This document shows, piece by piece, positions 23,162 through 34,671 of a stretch of DNA of 64,000 nucleotides. The DNA comes from Pholis gunnellus (taxonomy: Eukaryota > Chordata > Actinopteri > Perciformes > Pholidae). The stretch is taken from positions 25,380,922-25,444,921 of the forward strand of contig OU342806.1 in assembly GCA_910591455.2 (NCBI GenBank), read 5' to 3'. How positions within the stretch are numbered: position 1 is the first letter of the stretch; each line of letters begins with the position of its first letter. A model generated the notes under the pieces. It searched no databases. It saw only the letters and a list, made by a program, of their open reading frames with translations, and had not been told where the DNA came from. Position numbers and translations under genes: made by a program.

Positions 23162-24863
23162 GGTTAACACTAAGTTAAAATATACACCCCTTCACCCTAC
23201 TAAAGCTCTTTAACTTATTATTTTAAGTGGATCGTGTTTAATACTAATCATCCCATGCAAGCACAATTGATCTGAGACAAAGTAATGAATAAGAGTCTGA
23301 TTTTTTTTAGGCTTTTTATATTCACATCAGATGAACTGTTCACCAAATATAGACACCTTTAATAAAGGTTTGGGGGTCTGCAATAAGATAATTACAATGT
23401 ATCAATTAAGTAGTTGTGCTGCAATACAGTGCCAAAAGAATGAAAAGCATCACTGTCTAAACACAACTGTGCTTTATTATCATCAGTGATGTATTATATA
23501 TGTATTAATTACCCAGAATGAAAGATCATTAGCTTCTATTTTATTCCTCAAATCACTCAGTTCAGTCAGCTCCTTTTGTGAGAGTCTGAACAATGAATGA
23601 TCATTGTTAGTACCACAAAGAAAGGCTTTCTTGAAGGGCTATTGTGCTGCATTATGTTGAATTCTGTCCTTTGACGTTATGCATCCTTCGTATATACAAT
23701 GAGTCAATCAAATGTCTTTGTGAAGGATTGTTTTCGAGGTGAGTGAAATCAGAAGTGTTTATATACAAGTGATATATAAGTTTATATATGTAATGTATGA
23801 GCTATTATGCCATCGCAGGGACTAACATTAAGAGCCAGTAAAAAGTGACAACGGGCCAGTGAAGTTAAATGGCGTTACAATCAGCCAGTTGCCAAACTTT
23901 GAAAAAGTAAAACAATAATTTCATTTAAATCATGTTCCAGACTTTGCTTCACTCGCCGATACTTCAGTCTGCTCTGCCTGTGTGTGTGTCTCTCTACTAT
24001 AGCGGTGGCTGGTTTGAACTTGGAGATGCAAGCTAACGTTAGCCGCCCTTTTGTCATTCAAACAAGCTAGTTTAGTCAAATACTAAAATGTAGTGTTCTC
24101 GTTCAGTGTGTCAAAACTCTGATTTAAACACCGAGCTAAACCACAGTCAATGAGGACAGAGTCGTAGTAATTTTCACCCTTTTTACTGTCACTCTGTTCC
24201 TTTAACATGTTGTGTGGTGAAAACTGAAAATACAAACAATACAAAATAATCAGTCTGATTGTAAATACAAACATTCATAAAAAACAGTGGCATTGTTCCA
24301 AACTTACATATAATGCAAACCTATTTAAGTGACCCATCAAACCAAATCTTTACTGATATAAAATGCCCACTATGTCCAATGTCAAGTAAAGTAACTTACA
24401 GCATTGCTCCTAGGATGCTTCCAGGTGGATGCATGCAGATTACTCCTGAGTATGCGGCTCTCTCTCGTTTGACTACAACCAACAAAGCTGCCAAAACCGG
24501 AAGTGACAAACCGGCAGTGACAAACCCGGAAGTGACATCATGACGTGAACGGAAAAACAACATTACAATAACCACCTTTTCGTCTTGTAATGAGCATAAA
24601 CAAATTATCTAAACAAAGTAGAAAAATGCCTTTAAATTTAGTGTGCAGCAGCAGATCCGCTGCTTTGGGCCACTTGTTGGGTTTTGGACAATACGTTTTG
24701 AAGCTAAACATAGCTTTTTCAAGAAAGTGGTTCGTGATGTAAATCATTTAAAAAACATTCTATTGACTCTGTCCCTCAGACACCAGCTTATGTTGGCATA
24801 CTACTTGGACACACCCAGCCTATTTAAACCGACAGTGGAAGTAACAGTACTTACTGTTACCGG
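23162..24863. other. Gene-free stretch
   Basis: Short frames (24083-24274 minus, 24313-24543 plus, 24538-24888 both strands) show no domain. GC-richer part at 24.4-24.54 kb has a triplicated GTGACAAACC/GGAAGTGAC motif. Otherwise nothing. Confidence 0.45.
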
Positions 24864-25193
24864 TAGGTGGCGCTATGACTATGATTAAAAATTGGCCTGC
24901 AGATGTCTTCAGGACTGAAGTCTAATAAAATATGTGAAATCTGGTAAAGATCTGATGATGTGGAGTCGAGTTACATCATTTTATTTGTTCATGGCGAAGA
25001 ATTTAAATTTGCCGAGCCGCCACGTTTCAGTCCTTTGACAACTTCTTACAATCTTCACAATGAAGCATTATCAAGGTCTTAAGACTTTTCTGACAACATT
25101 TGAGAGGGATCTGATTAATCTGTGAGGAGCAGGATGTCAATGTACACAATTTACAACTTCCAGTTGCCCCTAGGTGGCGCTATTACTATGATT
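24864..25193 (+). repeat. Dispersed repeat bounded by TAGGTGGCGCTAT motifs
   Basis: The motif TAGGTGGCGCTATGACTATG at 24864 recurs with one change at 25171, exactly 307 bp apart, at the edges of a segment with a GGCGAAGAATTTAAATTTG block. This looks like one full period of a dispersed, possibly once-tandem, fish repeat. Confidence 0.6.
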
Positions 25194-25194
25194 C

Positions 25195-25220
25195 TAAATT
25201 CTAATATAGATTAGAATTTA
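25195..25220. repeat. Perfect inverted repeat, 11-bp arms, 4-bp loop
   Basis: TAAATTCTAAT, ATAG, ATTAGAATTTA. It lies immediately after the second TAGGTGGCGCTAT motif. Low GC makes chance more likely than for the longer hairpins. Confidence 0.85.
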
Positions 25221-25641
25221 TATAAATATATTTACATTAATATATTAATTTATTTAGAATAATATAGACTGACGCTTCCAGCCTCCAGCAGTCCTTAAGG
25301 ACAGCACTCTACTGATTGCTCATTGTCTGCCAGGAGGAAGCCCCGCCTCTCCCACTTCACAGCACAATCACAGAGCAATTGGCCAGCTGAAACTCTAATC
25401 ACACCTGGCTTACAAAGACTGCAGACAGTTCTAACACTGAACCAGGCAAGGTACAGCTCAAATAAAACTTGTAAAAGCTAGAATAGTATATTTAGCCTAT
25501 TCCAGCTGAGTCTAGTAGTTCAATATCCCTCCAGTTAGTTAAATACACACTGGAGTGGAATCTTGACTAGACTATAAATATCCTTGAGATGTCTGTGCTT
25601 CTAAAACAATTCCGTGATATAAATTTTAGCCTGTACTGCCT
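25221..25641. other. Gene-free stretch
   Basis: AT-rich start, then unclassified sequence with an AATAAAACTTG at about 25460. No ORF of note. Confidence 0.5.
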
Positions 25642-25649
25642 AGTACATA

Positions 25650-26562
25650 TAATGTTGCACGGTGTATCGATACTAAAAAGTTACCTGTGTGTTAAAAACG
25701 ATACGATTTTGCATATCTTTAGTATCGATACTTCATTAAAATACCGCGCGATCAGAGCGCACTCACTGGTCCACTTCCTGTCATGCTGCCGGCACGCATT
25801 GACTGCAAGGGGGCGGGCTTCCCAGCGCTCACACACACAACAGGCAGCGCTCACTCACAGCGAGTGATCGCAGGGGAGACATGGCATCAAGTGCAGGAGC
25901 TTTTGCCGTGATAAACTGCGTATAACAAACTGTTAAAGTGAACAGAACGCGCTCTCGCACTCGACAAGTGGATTTCTTCATACTATCATTCTCTTCGTAA
26001 GCACGTATCATGCTACTTCCTAGCTCTTCAAAGTAAAAGCACTTCCTGTTTCATGCTATTCACAATAAAAGTAAATCAGGTCAATTAAGCTTCTCACATC
26101 TACAGCTTAACAACATAGACAGTGTTACACAAGCAACATGAACTATATTAATTATGTTATGCAATCAAAACAATTCACAACACATACCCGTCTGCAAAAC
26201 TTGTTTCAAAGCCACACAGACCAAGAGAGGCAACACGTCAAACATGGCAAAGCACCTTTCAGACAGACACCCCCAACTGTTTAAAGAGTTCAAAGAACGA
26301 CAGGTAGTTTTCATTAATATCTTGCTGTAGGCTAATACTAATATTAATGCCATTTGTTAAGTGTTCAAAAAGCTGGGCAGGAACAAGCTGGTAAAAAAGG
26401 GAACCATACAGATGTTTTATTTATTACTATTATAGATAAATATACCAGTATCGTATTTGTGGTATTGTATCGAATTCTGGTATCGTATCGTAAGTATCGG
26501 GTATCGGTATATTATGGCAGGTATCGTATCAAAGTCATAATTTTGGTATCGTAACAACCCTA
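25650..26562 (+). mobile_element. hAT-derived element with BED-finger exon
   Basis: Flanked by an imperfect 8-bp duplication, AGTACATA (25642-25649) and AGTGCATA (26563-26570). Ends are TAATGTTG on the left and CAACCCTA on the right (TAGGGTTG on the opposite strand), 6 of 8 matching. Near each end lie many GTATCG units (left: ATCGATAC, right: GGTATCGTATCG). The interior holds ATGGCATCAAGTGCAGGAGC (about 25881), like the start of hAT transposases, and a BED zinc-finger coding piece at 26190-26303. No RNase H-like catalytic domain or dimerisation region remains, so it is non-autonomous. Confidence 0.75.
26190..26303 (+). pseudogene. hAT transposase BED zinc-finger exon remnant
   Basis: The frame from 26190 reads VCKTCFKATQTKRG then NTSNMAKHLSDRHPQLFKEF. 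This is the C-x2-C ... H-x4-H ligand pattern of the BED finger that hAT transposases use to bind transposon ends. It ends in CAG followed by GTAGTT, which looks like a splice donor, as in intron-containing hAT genes. The rest of the transposase is missing. The finger itself has no stop and keeps all four ligands. It is almost certainly not a host gene, because it lies inside element ends with a target duplication. Confidence 0.7.
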
Positions 26563-26570
26563 AGTGCATA

Positions 26571-27557
26571 GCCCTGACGTTAGCAACAACTCCGGCTTAG
26601 GAGCTCTTGAGGTGTATTAATATTAACTATTTTTGATAATTGTGATTAACCAGACCCGTGCATACACGTCCCCCATAGCTGCTAAGCTTCCAATTTGTTT
26701 AAGTCATGACTCCTGATTTCTAGTTGAACCATTATACAGCATTTTGTTCACCATGTACGAAACAAAACCTTCATAAAAAAAACTTTTTGTAAAGAGGACT
26801 TTCTACAACCTAAAATTGAGCAAGACCATTAAACAATATAAAGTAGTCCTCCAGCTGTGTACCAAAAAAGCTTTGGAGGAATAGTTAAATGCCATAACGC
26901 TTTAGAACTGGCCCCCCTTTCATCCCGTTTGAGTTTGCAGGCCTGTTTTAGCTGCTCGTCCTGTTAGACATTAAAAGTAAAACAGTATCTGAAATTAATC
27001 AAGCTTCAACCCTTGCCTTTGATACTATGACACACCTGCCCCCTCATTAACCTGGTCTGGACGCATAGGTTTTTTTGACACAACATCTCCTCTCCCTCTG
27101 ACGCTCTTTCACATTGAGGTGTTTTCGAGTGCTTCTCAAGTAGTTTTTTGAGGACATCCAAAGTGTATAATGGCTTGTCTCTCATCCATTATGTTGAAGC
27201 TGAAGCAGATTAAAGTGCATTATGGGGGAAGAAACAATCTGTAAATGATACACGTGCTCTGCTTTCACCCAGAAAGAGTTTGTATTCCTGGATGTCAGAC
27301 ACACAATCACATCAGAGGAGAGCAGTGTGAAGGACTGGGTATAGAGAGAGGAGACAGAGACAGATAGAGGGTTTGAGGATTGCATAGTAAAACCCTCTTC
27401 CTCAATACCTATGTAAGGTAAAATTATTTGGAAAAAAAATACTCGGTGAGTAAAAAAATAAAAAAGTCTTACAGTAATGTGAGCAAATGTGCTATGTTAC
27501 TTCCACTCCTTACTTACTTCCATGAACACACATTAACATATCTACTTCCATCCATCA
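26571..27557. other. Gene-free stretch
   Basis: Frames at 27182-27385 (minus) and 27428-27682 (plus) have no domain. Complex sequence at 27.05-27.38 kb. Nothing firm. Confidence 0.45.
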
Positions 27558-27850
27558 TCCATCGGCCAATCCATTGCCGGGTTGTGTGGGCAGAAGGTTT
27601 AGCAAAGCATTCCAGACACCCCTCTCCCCAGCAACATTTTCAACTTCCTGGGGGGCGCTCAGAGGCCAGACGAGATATATAATCCCTCTAGCATGTTCTA
27701 GGCCGGGGCCTCTTAGGAGGCATCCTGATCAGATGCCCGAACCACCTAAGCTGGCCCTTTCGACGCCAAGGAGCAGCATCTCTACTCGGAGTCCAGACAC
27801 TTCATTTAGGCCGCTTGTATCCGTGACATACCGACATCTACTTTTGACAC
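27558..27850 (-). pseudogene. RTE-type (Rex3-like) LINE C-terminal fragment
   Basis: Reading the minus strand from about 27850, the pieces SRIQAA, LRWFGHLIRMPP-like (RWFGHLIRMPPKR), RPRPRT, RDYISRLASER and, after a frameshift, ENVAGERGVWNALLNLLPTQ, PGNGLADG appear in order. This is the C-terminal tail of RTE-clade ORF2, downstream of the reverse transcriptase. At least two frameshifts and three stops are present (after RIQAA, in RTC-stop, and after PPGS). The larger plus-strand frames over the same bases are shadows. The clade call is from memory of fish elements. Confidence 0.7.
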
Positions 27851-29849
27851 ACCATTTCATCCAGTATAATGGAGAAGAGTTCAAACAACTTTTTTAAACC
27901 ACAGTTCATCGAGGCCAACAACATTCTTTTTTCCCAACACACAGTGAGAACTTCACAGTAATTGACCTTAATGTCAGGAAAAATATTTGACTGAGTTTTT
28001 GAGGGGCAAAGTCATGGACAAAAAAAATTCTGTTTTGGCTTACTAAACAGAAGAGACTGGCAGATCTTTCAGATTGAAGGCCCATACTATCATACTAACC
28101 CTAACCCTATATCCAGAATATTATAGTGCATTTATTACATAAATGTTTCATAGAGAGATGTTGGCCCAGTTCCAGTGCCCCTCCTAGGCCCTACTGTGGG
28201 CACGGAACCGTCATCGTGATGTCACGTCACCTGTGTCATCACCCTTACTGCCTGGCTGCAGGAGGTCTGTAAGGCAATGATACTTAACACGGCCATAGTA
28301 CTGTCATGCCACAGTAAAGTGCACATTTAAAAGTGGTGAACATTAACATTTCTTCTATTCTGCAAATTACACATCTGACTCTGCAGCACCTGCAAAAGCA
28401 GTTGAGGAAGCACAATATATTGGTCTAACCCAGGGTTATGGTGACTGAGGTTCTCCGACAAGCACTCTTTTCATCCATCTCCTGGAACTGAGTGAGAGAT
28501 TGTGTTTTGTCACATGAAAGTAAAATGTGAGGTGTGGGGAGCTGTGAAGAGAAGGAATTTAAATTAGCCATCAAGGTACAGGTTGCCCAGCAATGACAGT
28601 TTACCCCTGGTCTTGCAAGGACAACAGATATCCATTTTGTTTGGAGATGGAGGTTGAAGAAGAGGTAATGGGATAGATGGAGGAGTAGTAGTCAAAAGAA
28701 ATAGGAGGAGGTGTGCAGAATTCATATAGCGCCAGCCCTGTCTAGTTGACCTTGCTAGAAAATGACAGAAACAAACAGATTCTGATTCTTGCCTCTGCTC
28801 TCCTTCCTATTCCTCCTCCTCCCACCACATTCTCTCCGACCTCCTATTTCCCCTCCTTTCCTCTACAACACCTATCAGAGAGCACTTAATTAGAGGTGTC
28901 GTTTTAACGGAGTCAGGGATTCTCAGTTTCTCTTTTCACCTTTCTGTTCAACTCTCTCACTCTTTAATCTGTTTCTCTGACAATTTCCCTCCCCTTAACC
29001 TTGCTGTCCACCCCACCCTCTCATCCACCTTTTACCTTCTCCTCCTCTTCCTCTGTCATGTGGTAATATGCCTGGACTGCTGTGGGCCCTGAGGCACTTC
29101 CACTTGTTGAGCTCATGGTGTAGGTTTAAAGTTGATTTAGTATCAGTCAGTTTGTACCCGTTTGCCTTCCATACTTCCACCCTCTTCAGAGGCAAAGTCC
29201 AAACACGTCTGAACCACCTGTGCCACTGAAATGTGGTCAAGCACTTGAGGACAAAGTTGGCATGCGGAGGTAGTGGCCACCAGGATACTATCTGCATGCC
29301 AATAATTTGCCAGCATGCACAGTTTGTGAAATAATTCCCTTGTGTTTTTTTTTCGCTAAAGTGAACAGCTTTGCCGATAACAGGCACCTACCCGATCATA
29401 ACGTAAAGCTGCACAAGACAATGACAACTGTTTGTGCCCTTGGATGGCAGTGATTGGTCACTGTGTTTTGGATTTTTTTTTATTTTAAAACCCACAAATA
29501 CTGTAAACATTAAAAACCTATACATATAATACAACTTAATGAAGTGAATGATTGTTTTAAAGGTAAATGATGAGTCTGGCAAAATAACACTAATGCTGTC
29601 ATCAGAATTAGCAACAGTTTTTGATGGTTTATATTTCTCCAGCCAATCCGTTTCAATTCACAACGCATCAAGTACCTCAGCCTAGTCAGTGCCCCTCAGC
29701 GTGTGATACCGACGCACTGAAGCACCCTTTAGTGTCTGTTTGACACACTGCAGGCTTTCAACGAACCCATCTGTGTCACTATTAGACACTCAGAGCACCT
29801 GATATAGTTTACATAGTGAAAAAGTCCAAGTAGGGCAGATGGAAATGGA
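27851..29849. other. Gene-free stretch
   Basis: No mobile-element protein seen. The minus-strand frame of 130 codons at 28995-29387 has no domain and follows a pyrimidine-rich tract at 28.79-29.06 kb. Confidence 0.45.
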
Positions 29850-29892
29850 GGATGGACAGGTCAAACAAACACAGGAGACCACAGTTGTTGAC
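29850..29892 (-). repeat. Unclassified dispersed repeat, copy 2 (short)
   Basis: GGTCAAACAAACACAGGAGAC is the inverse of the block at about 18.44 kb. Only about 40 bp clearly match. Confidence 0.4.
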
Positions 29893-30640
29893 CCATTTAA
29901 AGTGTGAAATTAACATTTTTTTACTGCAGTTGTGTTACCTAACTTTATTAAGCCAACAATACTCATTATTTTAAGTAATATACATACTTATTTCAACTCA
30001 AACCTCCATCCTTTCCTAAACCTTGTCAAGTAGTTTTGTTGTGTAAGTAACTTAAAAACAAAGTAAACCTAAGTAGGAAGTATATTTTGAGAAGAGACTG
30101 TATGCATGTTATGAGTAGAATTGGTAAGTTTTCTGTGAATTTTGAAAATACACAATCCATGTTACAAGTGGAAACTGACAAGCCTTACCTGACAAACTGA
30201 CACTTGAGGGTTACGTAGAGTGTAATAGTTGGAAGCGTAGGTCCACAACCAAGTGGAGTTGGGAGTGAGAATGTGTTTCTCAAGCATGTCATCTCAAGCA
30301 AGGGTCTCATTTTTCATTTGTATGGAAATACAGGTCAAGGGCTATCTGGGAGCTAGACAAAAATAACTTCTAAAATCTAAAAAGTATGCGTATGTTATCA
30401 TTTGTGGGAAACTTGTTGTGAAGTGGGATATACAAACTGGTACCATGGCAATTTCAACTTAAAATGTATACAGGGGTTGCAAAACATTAGGCCCGTTGGA
30501 GATGAATTGCGCATTGCCTGGAAAGTAGACGAAAGCAGGCGGTAGCAGCAGGGGACGTTGACAAAGAACTGCGGCCCACTCGAACAGTTTTTAGCCGCCT
30601 TCAAGGAATGAACAGGGAGTCAAAGAATCAGTTACTTCCT
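29893..30640. other. Gene-free stretch
   Basis: AT-rich, no ORF with a domain. Confidence 0.5.
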
Positions 30641-31271
30641 GTTAGATCCGATCTGTAGGCTACTTGTAGTTTACAGACCTCGTTCGGATTTATTCATACA
30701 TATTTGTAAATATATATTTAGTTGGAAACATGCGTGTATCTGCATTGTCTGCTATCCTTTGTTCTTTTCATGTCTGCCTTTGAAACACTTTTGTTGGAGT
30801 CTGACTAAGGCCCTCATGTATTTTTAAACAAAGGAGCATATGCTGGCCTGATGTTTAACAAGAGGCCTGATCCTGGTAGTAAGAGTTTATCTGGTGTCTG
30901 GGCTTAATTAGGTAATTTAGTGTGTTATTCCTTTAGCTTGTTTTGTTTAAGTTGCTGTAGTGTTTAGAACGTGTTATTGTGCAAGCATCGCTGAGTCCCG
31001 TTATATTGTGTATTTTCTGCTGCTGTAACCGTGTTGCATTAGATCAGTCACTGCGAGTGGATTTGAAGATTATGATTTTATTACTTTAAAGACCAGAACC
31101 ACGGCGGGCCGAACCTTGATTTGCCGGCCGGTTTCCGGGGTGATAAGAAAGCATTATTCGTATTTCACCACATAAAGATCTGCTTTGTTTTGGGAATTAT
31201 TTTGTTTTGTTCAGTTTTGTTTTATCTTCTTTCAATGGGCTGCGTGAGTAGGATTTATAACTGTAAATATC
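30641..31271 (+). other. Sequence left of the gypsy insertion, possibly an older interrupted LTR
   Basis: No ORF. T-rich blocks and a GGTTTCCGGGGTGATAAG segment. Together with 35405-35856 and 37455-37600 it may once have been one element; the last part has AATAAAC (about 37519). Inference only. Confidence 0.25.
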
Positions 31272-31440
31272 TGTAACAGGTGTGGTAAGGACCTAGGAGA
31301 AGTACAACAGACACACTGGATAGTTGGAATCAAAGCTTTATTTTCCTCTGGACACACAACAGGTGACAGTCTTTGATGAGCACAGATGGATAATCCGTTA
31401 AGGGAGAAGGCAGACAGAATCCCGAGGAAACAGCGGCAGG
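31272..31440 (-). repeat. 3' LTR remnant of the gypsy element
   Basis: Matches 34953-35119 with about 9-10 substitutions and a 2-bp indel, then switches abruptly at 31440 to the 3' end of pol. The internal side of the LTR, about 280 bp, and any polypurine tract are deleted. On the minus strand the fragment holds an AATAAAG poly(A) signal (GAAAATAAAG on the reverse strand, at about 31340). Confidence 0.9.
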
Positions 31441-31449
31441 ATCTCGTGG

Positions 31450-31707
31450 TTAGAACTCCTCCGAGGCCGCAGAGTCCACTGCCGGGTGGGTGGAAGGGGT
31501 CTGGAGGTAGGGTTCCTCGGGCCCAGATGAAGGGCCCTCATTTTCCGCACAGGGATACTGCTGGGTGTTCCCGGCAAGCTTCTTAATCCTGGGAGGTTGT
31601 TCCGGGTGCTGTCGATGAAACCTGGCAATGATTTGGGGGTCGCAGATGTTCCGAGCCGGAACCCATTGCCTGTCCTCCGGACTGTATCCCTCCCAGTCCA
31701 TCAGGTA
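31450..31707 (-). pseudogene. gypsy pol C-terminal chromodomain
   Basis: Minus-strand frame reads MDWEGYSPEDRQWVPARNIC then DPQIIARFHRQHPEQPP. This is the second half of a chromodomain, which in chromoviruses steers integrase to marked chromatin. The stretch after it is a low-complexity Pro/Ser tail, ending at the LTR junction. The frame is different from the preceding integrase part, so a frameshift separates the two halves of the domain near 31.70 kb. Confidence 0.8.
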
Positions 31708-32826
31708 CTAAAAACCATGGGACTCTCCCGGACAGGTTTGATCTTGGATACGTCGAACTTGGGGTGGATGCGCATGGCTCTGGGGAGCTTGAACCTCACT
31801 GCTGCCGGGTTGATAATCCTCTCGATCTCGAAAGACTCGATGAATCTTGGGCCCAGCTTCTTAGACTCTACCCGCAAGGGTATGTCCCGGGTTGACAACC
31901 ACATCCTCTGACCCACCTGGTAGATGGGGGCTGGAGTGCGGTGTGTTAGCCGCTGTTGCATAGCGGTCAGCAGACCGGAGCAGGATTGCTTGGGCCCTAG
32001 CCCAGGTCCGGATGAATGTCTGGACTGAAGGGCAGGAAACCTCCTTCTCCAATGCGGGGAACAGAGGTGGCTGGAACCCATAAGCACACTGGAAAGGTGA
32101 CAAGCCTGTGGCGGAACTGGTCAGGGTGTTATGAGCGTACTCCACCCACATCAACTGGCAGGACCAGGAGGCATGATTCTGGGAGACCATGCAGCGGAGG
32201 GCTGTTTCCATCTCCTGATTCTTCCTCTCCGTCTGACCATTGGATTGGGGGGGACACCCAGAGAACAGACTGACGGTGGCCCCCAGCAGAGCACAGAATT
32301 CCCTCCAGAAAATGGAGGTGAACTGAGGACCTCGGTCGGAGACTACGTCAACTGGAATCCCATGCAGGCGGAAGACATGCGGGGAGATGAGTTCTGCCAT
32401 CTTTTTAGCAGATGGGAGCTTGAGCAGAGAAATAAAATGGGCCAGTTTACTAAATCTGTCAACCACTGTCAGGATGGCGGTGTGGCCCTCAGATGGTGGT
32501 AGCCCAGTGAAAAAGTCGAGGGAGATGTGGGACCATGGACGATAAAGCACTAGGAGAGGCTGCAGGAGGCCGGCCGGAGCCTGGTGAGAAGGTTTGTGTT
32601 GATTACACACTGGGCAGGCGTTGATGATTTCCCTGGTGTCCTCGTTGAGCGAGACCCACCAGAAACGCTGCCGCAGAACGTCCTGGGTCCTCTGGATGCC
32701 CGGGTGGCAGGTAAGTCTTGAGGAGTGTGCCCATTGGAGGACGTCGGACCAAAGGCCCTGAGGGACGACCAGGTGGTTAGGAGGGCACACGCTAGGACTC
32801 GCTTGACCCCTAGTCATGGCCCTCAC
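31708..32826 (-). pseudogene. gypsy integrase
   Basis: The main open frame is 32826-31861, about 320 codons. The N-terminal zinc-binding part keeps CPVCNQHK and upstream His (TCHPG). The catalytic core shows SHISLDFFTGLP (first Asp), VSDRGPQFTS (second Asp) and NGQTERKNQEME (Glu), so the DDE triad is intact in sequence. It is followed by the GPY/F-like region in another frame (32087-31701: GQRMWLSTRDIPLRVESKKL, GPRFIESFEI), so one frameshift lies near 31.9-32.0 kb. In a live element this enzyme joins cDNA to host DNA. The plus-strand frames over this region are shadows. Confidence 0.9.
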
Positions 32827-32841
32827 TGATTCCTCAATCTC

Positions 32842-33310
32842 CTAGGTGAGGACAGCTACTTGGCAGGAGGCAGGAAGAATGGAAGAAGAATTACAGGTAG
32901 GTTCCTCCTCCCTCTGGAACTGACGGGAAAGGGCATCAGGCTTGACATTGCGGCACCCAGGGCGATAGAGCGAGGAGAGCGTGAAGTGGAACCATGTGAA
33001 GAATAACGACCATCTGGCCTGTCGAGAATTGAGTCTCTTGGCTGTGCGGATGTCCTCAAGGTTCTTATGGTTGGTCCAAACCAGGAATGGGAGCTTGGTC
33101 CCCTCCAGCCAGTGACGCCACTCCTCCAGGACCAGCTCCACTGCTAGTAGTTCGCAGTTGCCAATGTCATAGTTTCTCTCATAGTTGGGACAAGACACCC
33201 CCAACCACTATGTTGGAGGCATCCACCTCCACTACAAATTGTCTGTCCGGATCCCGCACTTGGAGGATGGGTGCTGAGGTGAACCTGGGCTTCAGGTTCT
33301 GGTAGGCCTC
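32842..33310 (-). pseudogene. gypsy RNase H
   Basis: Two frames overlap: 33559-33179 ends with RQFVVEVDASNIVVGGVLSQ (first catalytic Asp in VEVDAS), and 33204-32842 carries YDIGNCELLAVELVLEEWRH (catalytic Glu), LVWTNHKNLEDIRTAKRLNS (WTNHKNL, where the family usually has the catalytic Asp as TDHKNL) and PDALSRQ. So the third acidic residue appears as Asn in TNH. A frameshift lies near 33.19 kb. Confidence 0.85.
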
Positions 33311-34160
33311 TTTGGCTGCAGATGTCCACAGGAAAGGAATCCTGGAGGAGGTGAGGGCAGTGAGTGGGGAAGCGACAGAGCTGTAATTCCTAATGAACCT
33401 CCTATAGAAATTGGCGAACCACAGGAAATATTGAAACTGCTTGCTGGAGTTTGGGACAGACCAGGTAGTGACGGCAGCAACTTTTGCGGCTCCTTCTTGA
33501 TGCTGCCCTGGGAAATAATATATCCCAGGAATGAAACCGTGGGAATGGGAAAATCGCACTTCTCCGCCTTCACAAACAGGGAGTTCTCCAGTAGGCGTTG
33601 AAGCACGGACTGGACGTGGTGCATATGTTCCTCTTGGTTCTTGGAGAAGATCAGGATGTCATCGAGGTAGACGAATACATGCCGGTCCAACATGTCCCGG
33701 ACCACGTCGTTCACCAGGGCCTGGAAGATGGAGATGGCGTTGGTTAAGCCGAAGGGCATCACAAGGAATGCCGTCTTCCACTCAAGCCCCTCTCTGATCC
33801 GAACCAGGTGATAGGCATTGCGGAGGTCAAGCTTGGAGAAGATGGTGGCTCCTTGAAGTAACTCAAAGGCCGTTGCGATGAGTGGCAAGGGGTCATTTAA
33901 GCCCCGGTAGTCGATGCAGGGTCTGAGGGTCTTGTCCTTCTTCTCCACAAAGAAAAATCCAGGACGAGGGGCGGATGAGGCCGGAAGCCAGGGAGTCGTT
34001 AATGTAATTGTCCATTGCCTCTCTTTCAGGATTAGACAGGGAATAAAGGCGCCCCTTAGGTGGGAACGTACCAGGATGGAGGTCGATGGCACAATCATAA
34101 GGACGGTGGGGAGGCAGAGACATGGCATTGGACTTGTTGAAAACCTCCTTAAAGTCCAAG
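33290..34160 (-). pseudogene. gypsy reverse transcriptase
   Basis: The N-terminal part is in frame 34159-33893 (HRPYDCAIDLHPGTFPPKGR, LYSLSNPEREAM). After a frameshift near 33.96 kb the core follows in 34212-33292: LRPCIDYRGLND, FSKLDLRNAYHLVRI (first Asp), MPFGLTNAISIFQ, YLDDILIFSKN (catalytic pair, about 33655-33672) and FLGYIISQGSI. After another shift comes the connection region NFYRRFIRNYSSVASPLTAL. All three catalytic Asp survive. The usual FGLTNAPATFQ is changed to FGLTNAISIFQ. Replicates element RNA into cDNA in intact relatives. Confidence 0.9.
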
Positions 34161-34285
34161 TATTCAGTGGGAACCCCCGTAAGTTCAGGCGTGGAACTGG
34201 TGAGAGAGGCACCCTGTGGTGCAGCGGCTTATTTCAGGCAGACTAGATGACAGGACTGGCTCCAACCCCGAAAAGCCCCCATAGT

Positions 34286-34620
34286 CTAGTTGATGTGAGG
34301 ATTGTGTCGATGCAGCCAGGGGTATCCCAGAATGCAGGGGATGCGATGGGTTTGCAGAATGTGGAAGCTGATGATCTCGTGTTGGTTGCCGGACAGCAGC
34401 ATGTGGACCGGAATGGTTTGGTGCGTCACCGTCCCCAGAAGATGACCGTCAAGGGCGCTGGCTGGAACAGACTGGGTCGATTCCCAACTGTGTAACGAGT
34501 TCCTCATCCATAATGGATGCATCTGCTACCGAGTCCAGGAAGGTGGTAATAGTATGGGAGCCCCCGGGTAGTAGTAGCTGGGCGTGGAATAGTGGTCGTT
34601 GACAGGCGGAGGGTCGGGAA
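34286..34620 (-). pseudogene. gypsy aspartic protease, active site altered
   Basis: The minus strand at about 34540-34500 reads TTFLDSVADASIMDEE. The family active site is D-S/T-G-A, so Gly is replaced by Val (DSVA), which should inactivate it. The rest, in another frame (34522-34286), keeps HEIISFHILQ and CILGYPWLHRHNPHIN, the conserved ILGxPWL end. So a frameshift divides the domain. Confidence 0.8.
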
Positions 34621-34671
34621 ACTGCTCGGCTCACCAGTACTTCCTTATTTACTGGTGAACCCGGGCTTTTA

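Noticed and set aside
27574..27897. 107-codon plus-strand frame
   Set aside because: Antisense shadow of the RTE LINE C-terminus, whose motifs read on the minus strand.
28097..28110. AACCCTAACCCTAT as an interstitial telomere
   Set aside because: Only two vertebrate telomere units, too short to distinguish from chance.
28995..29387. 130-codon minus-strand frame
   Set aside because: No recognised domain; composition follows the local pyrimidine-rich tract.
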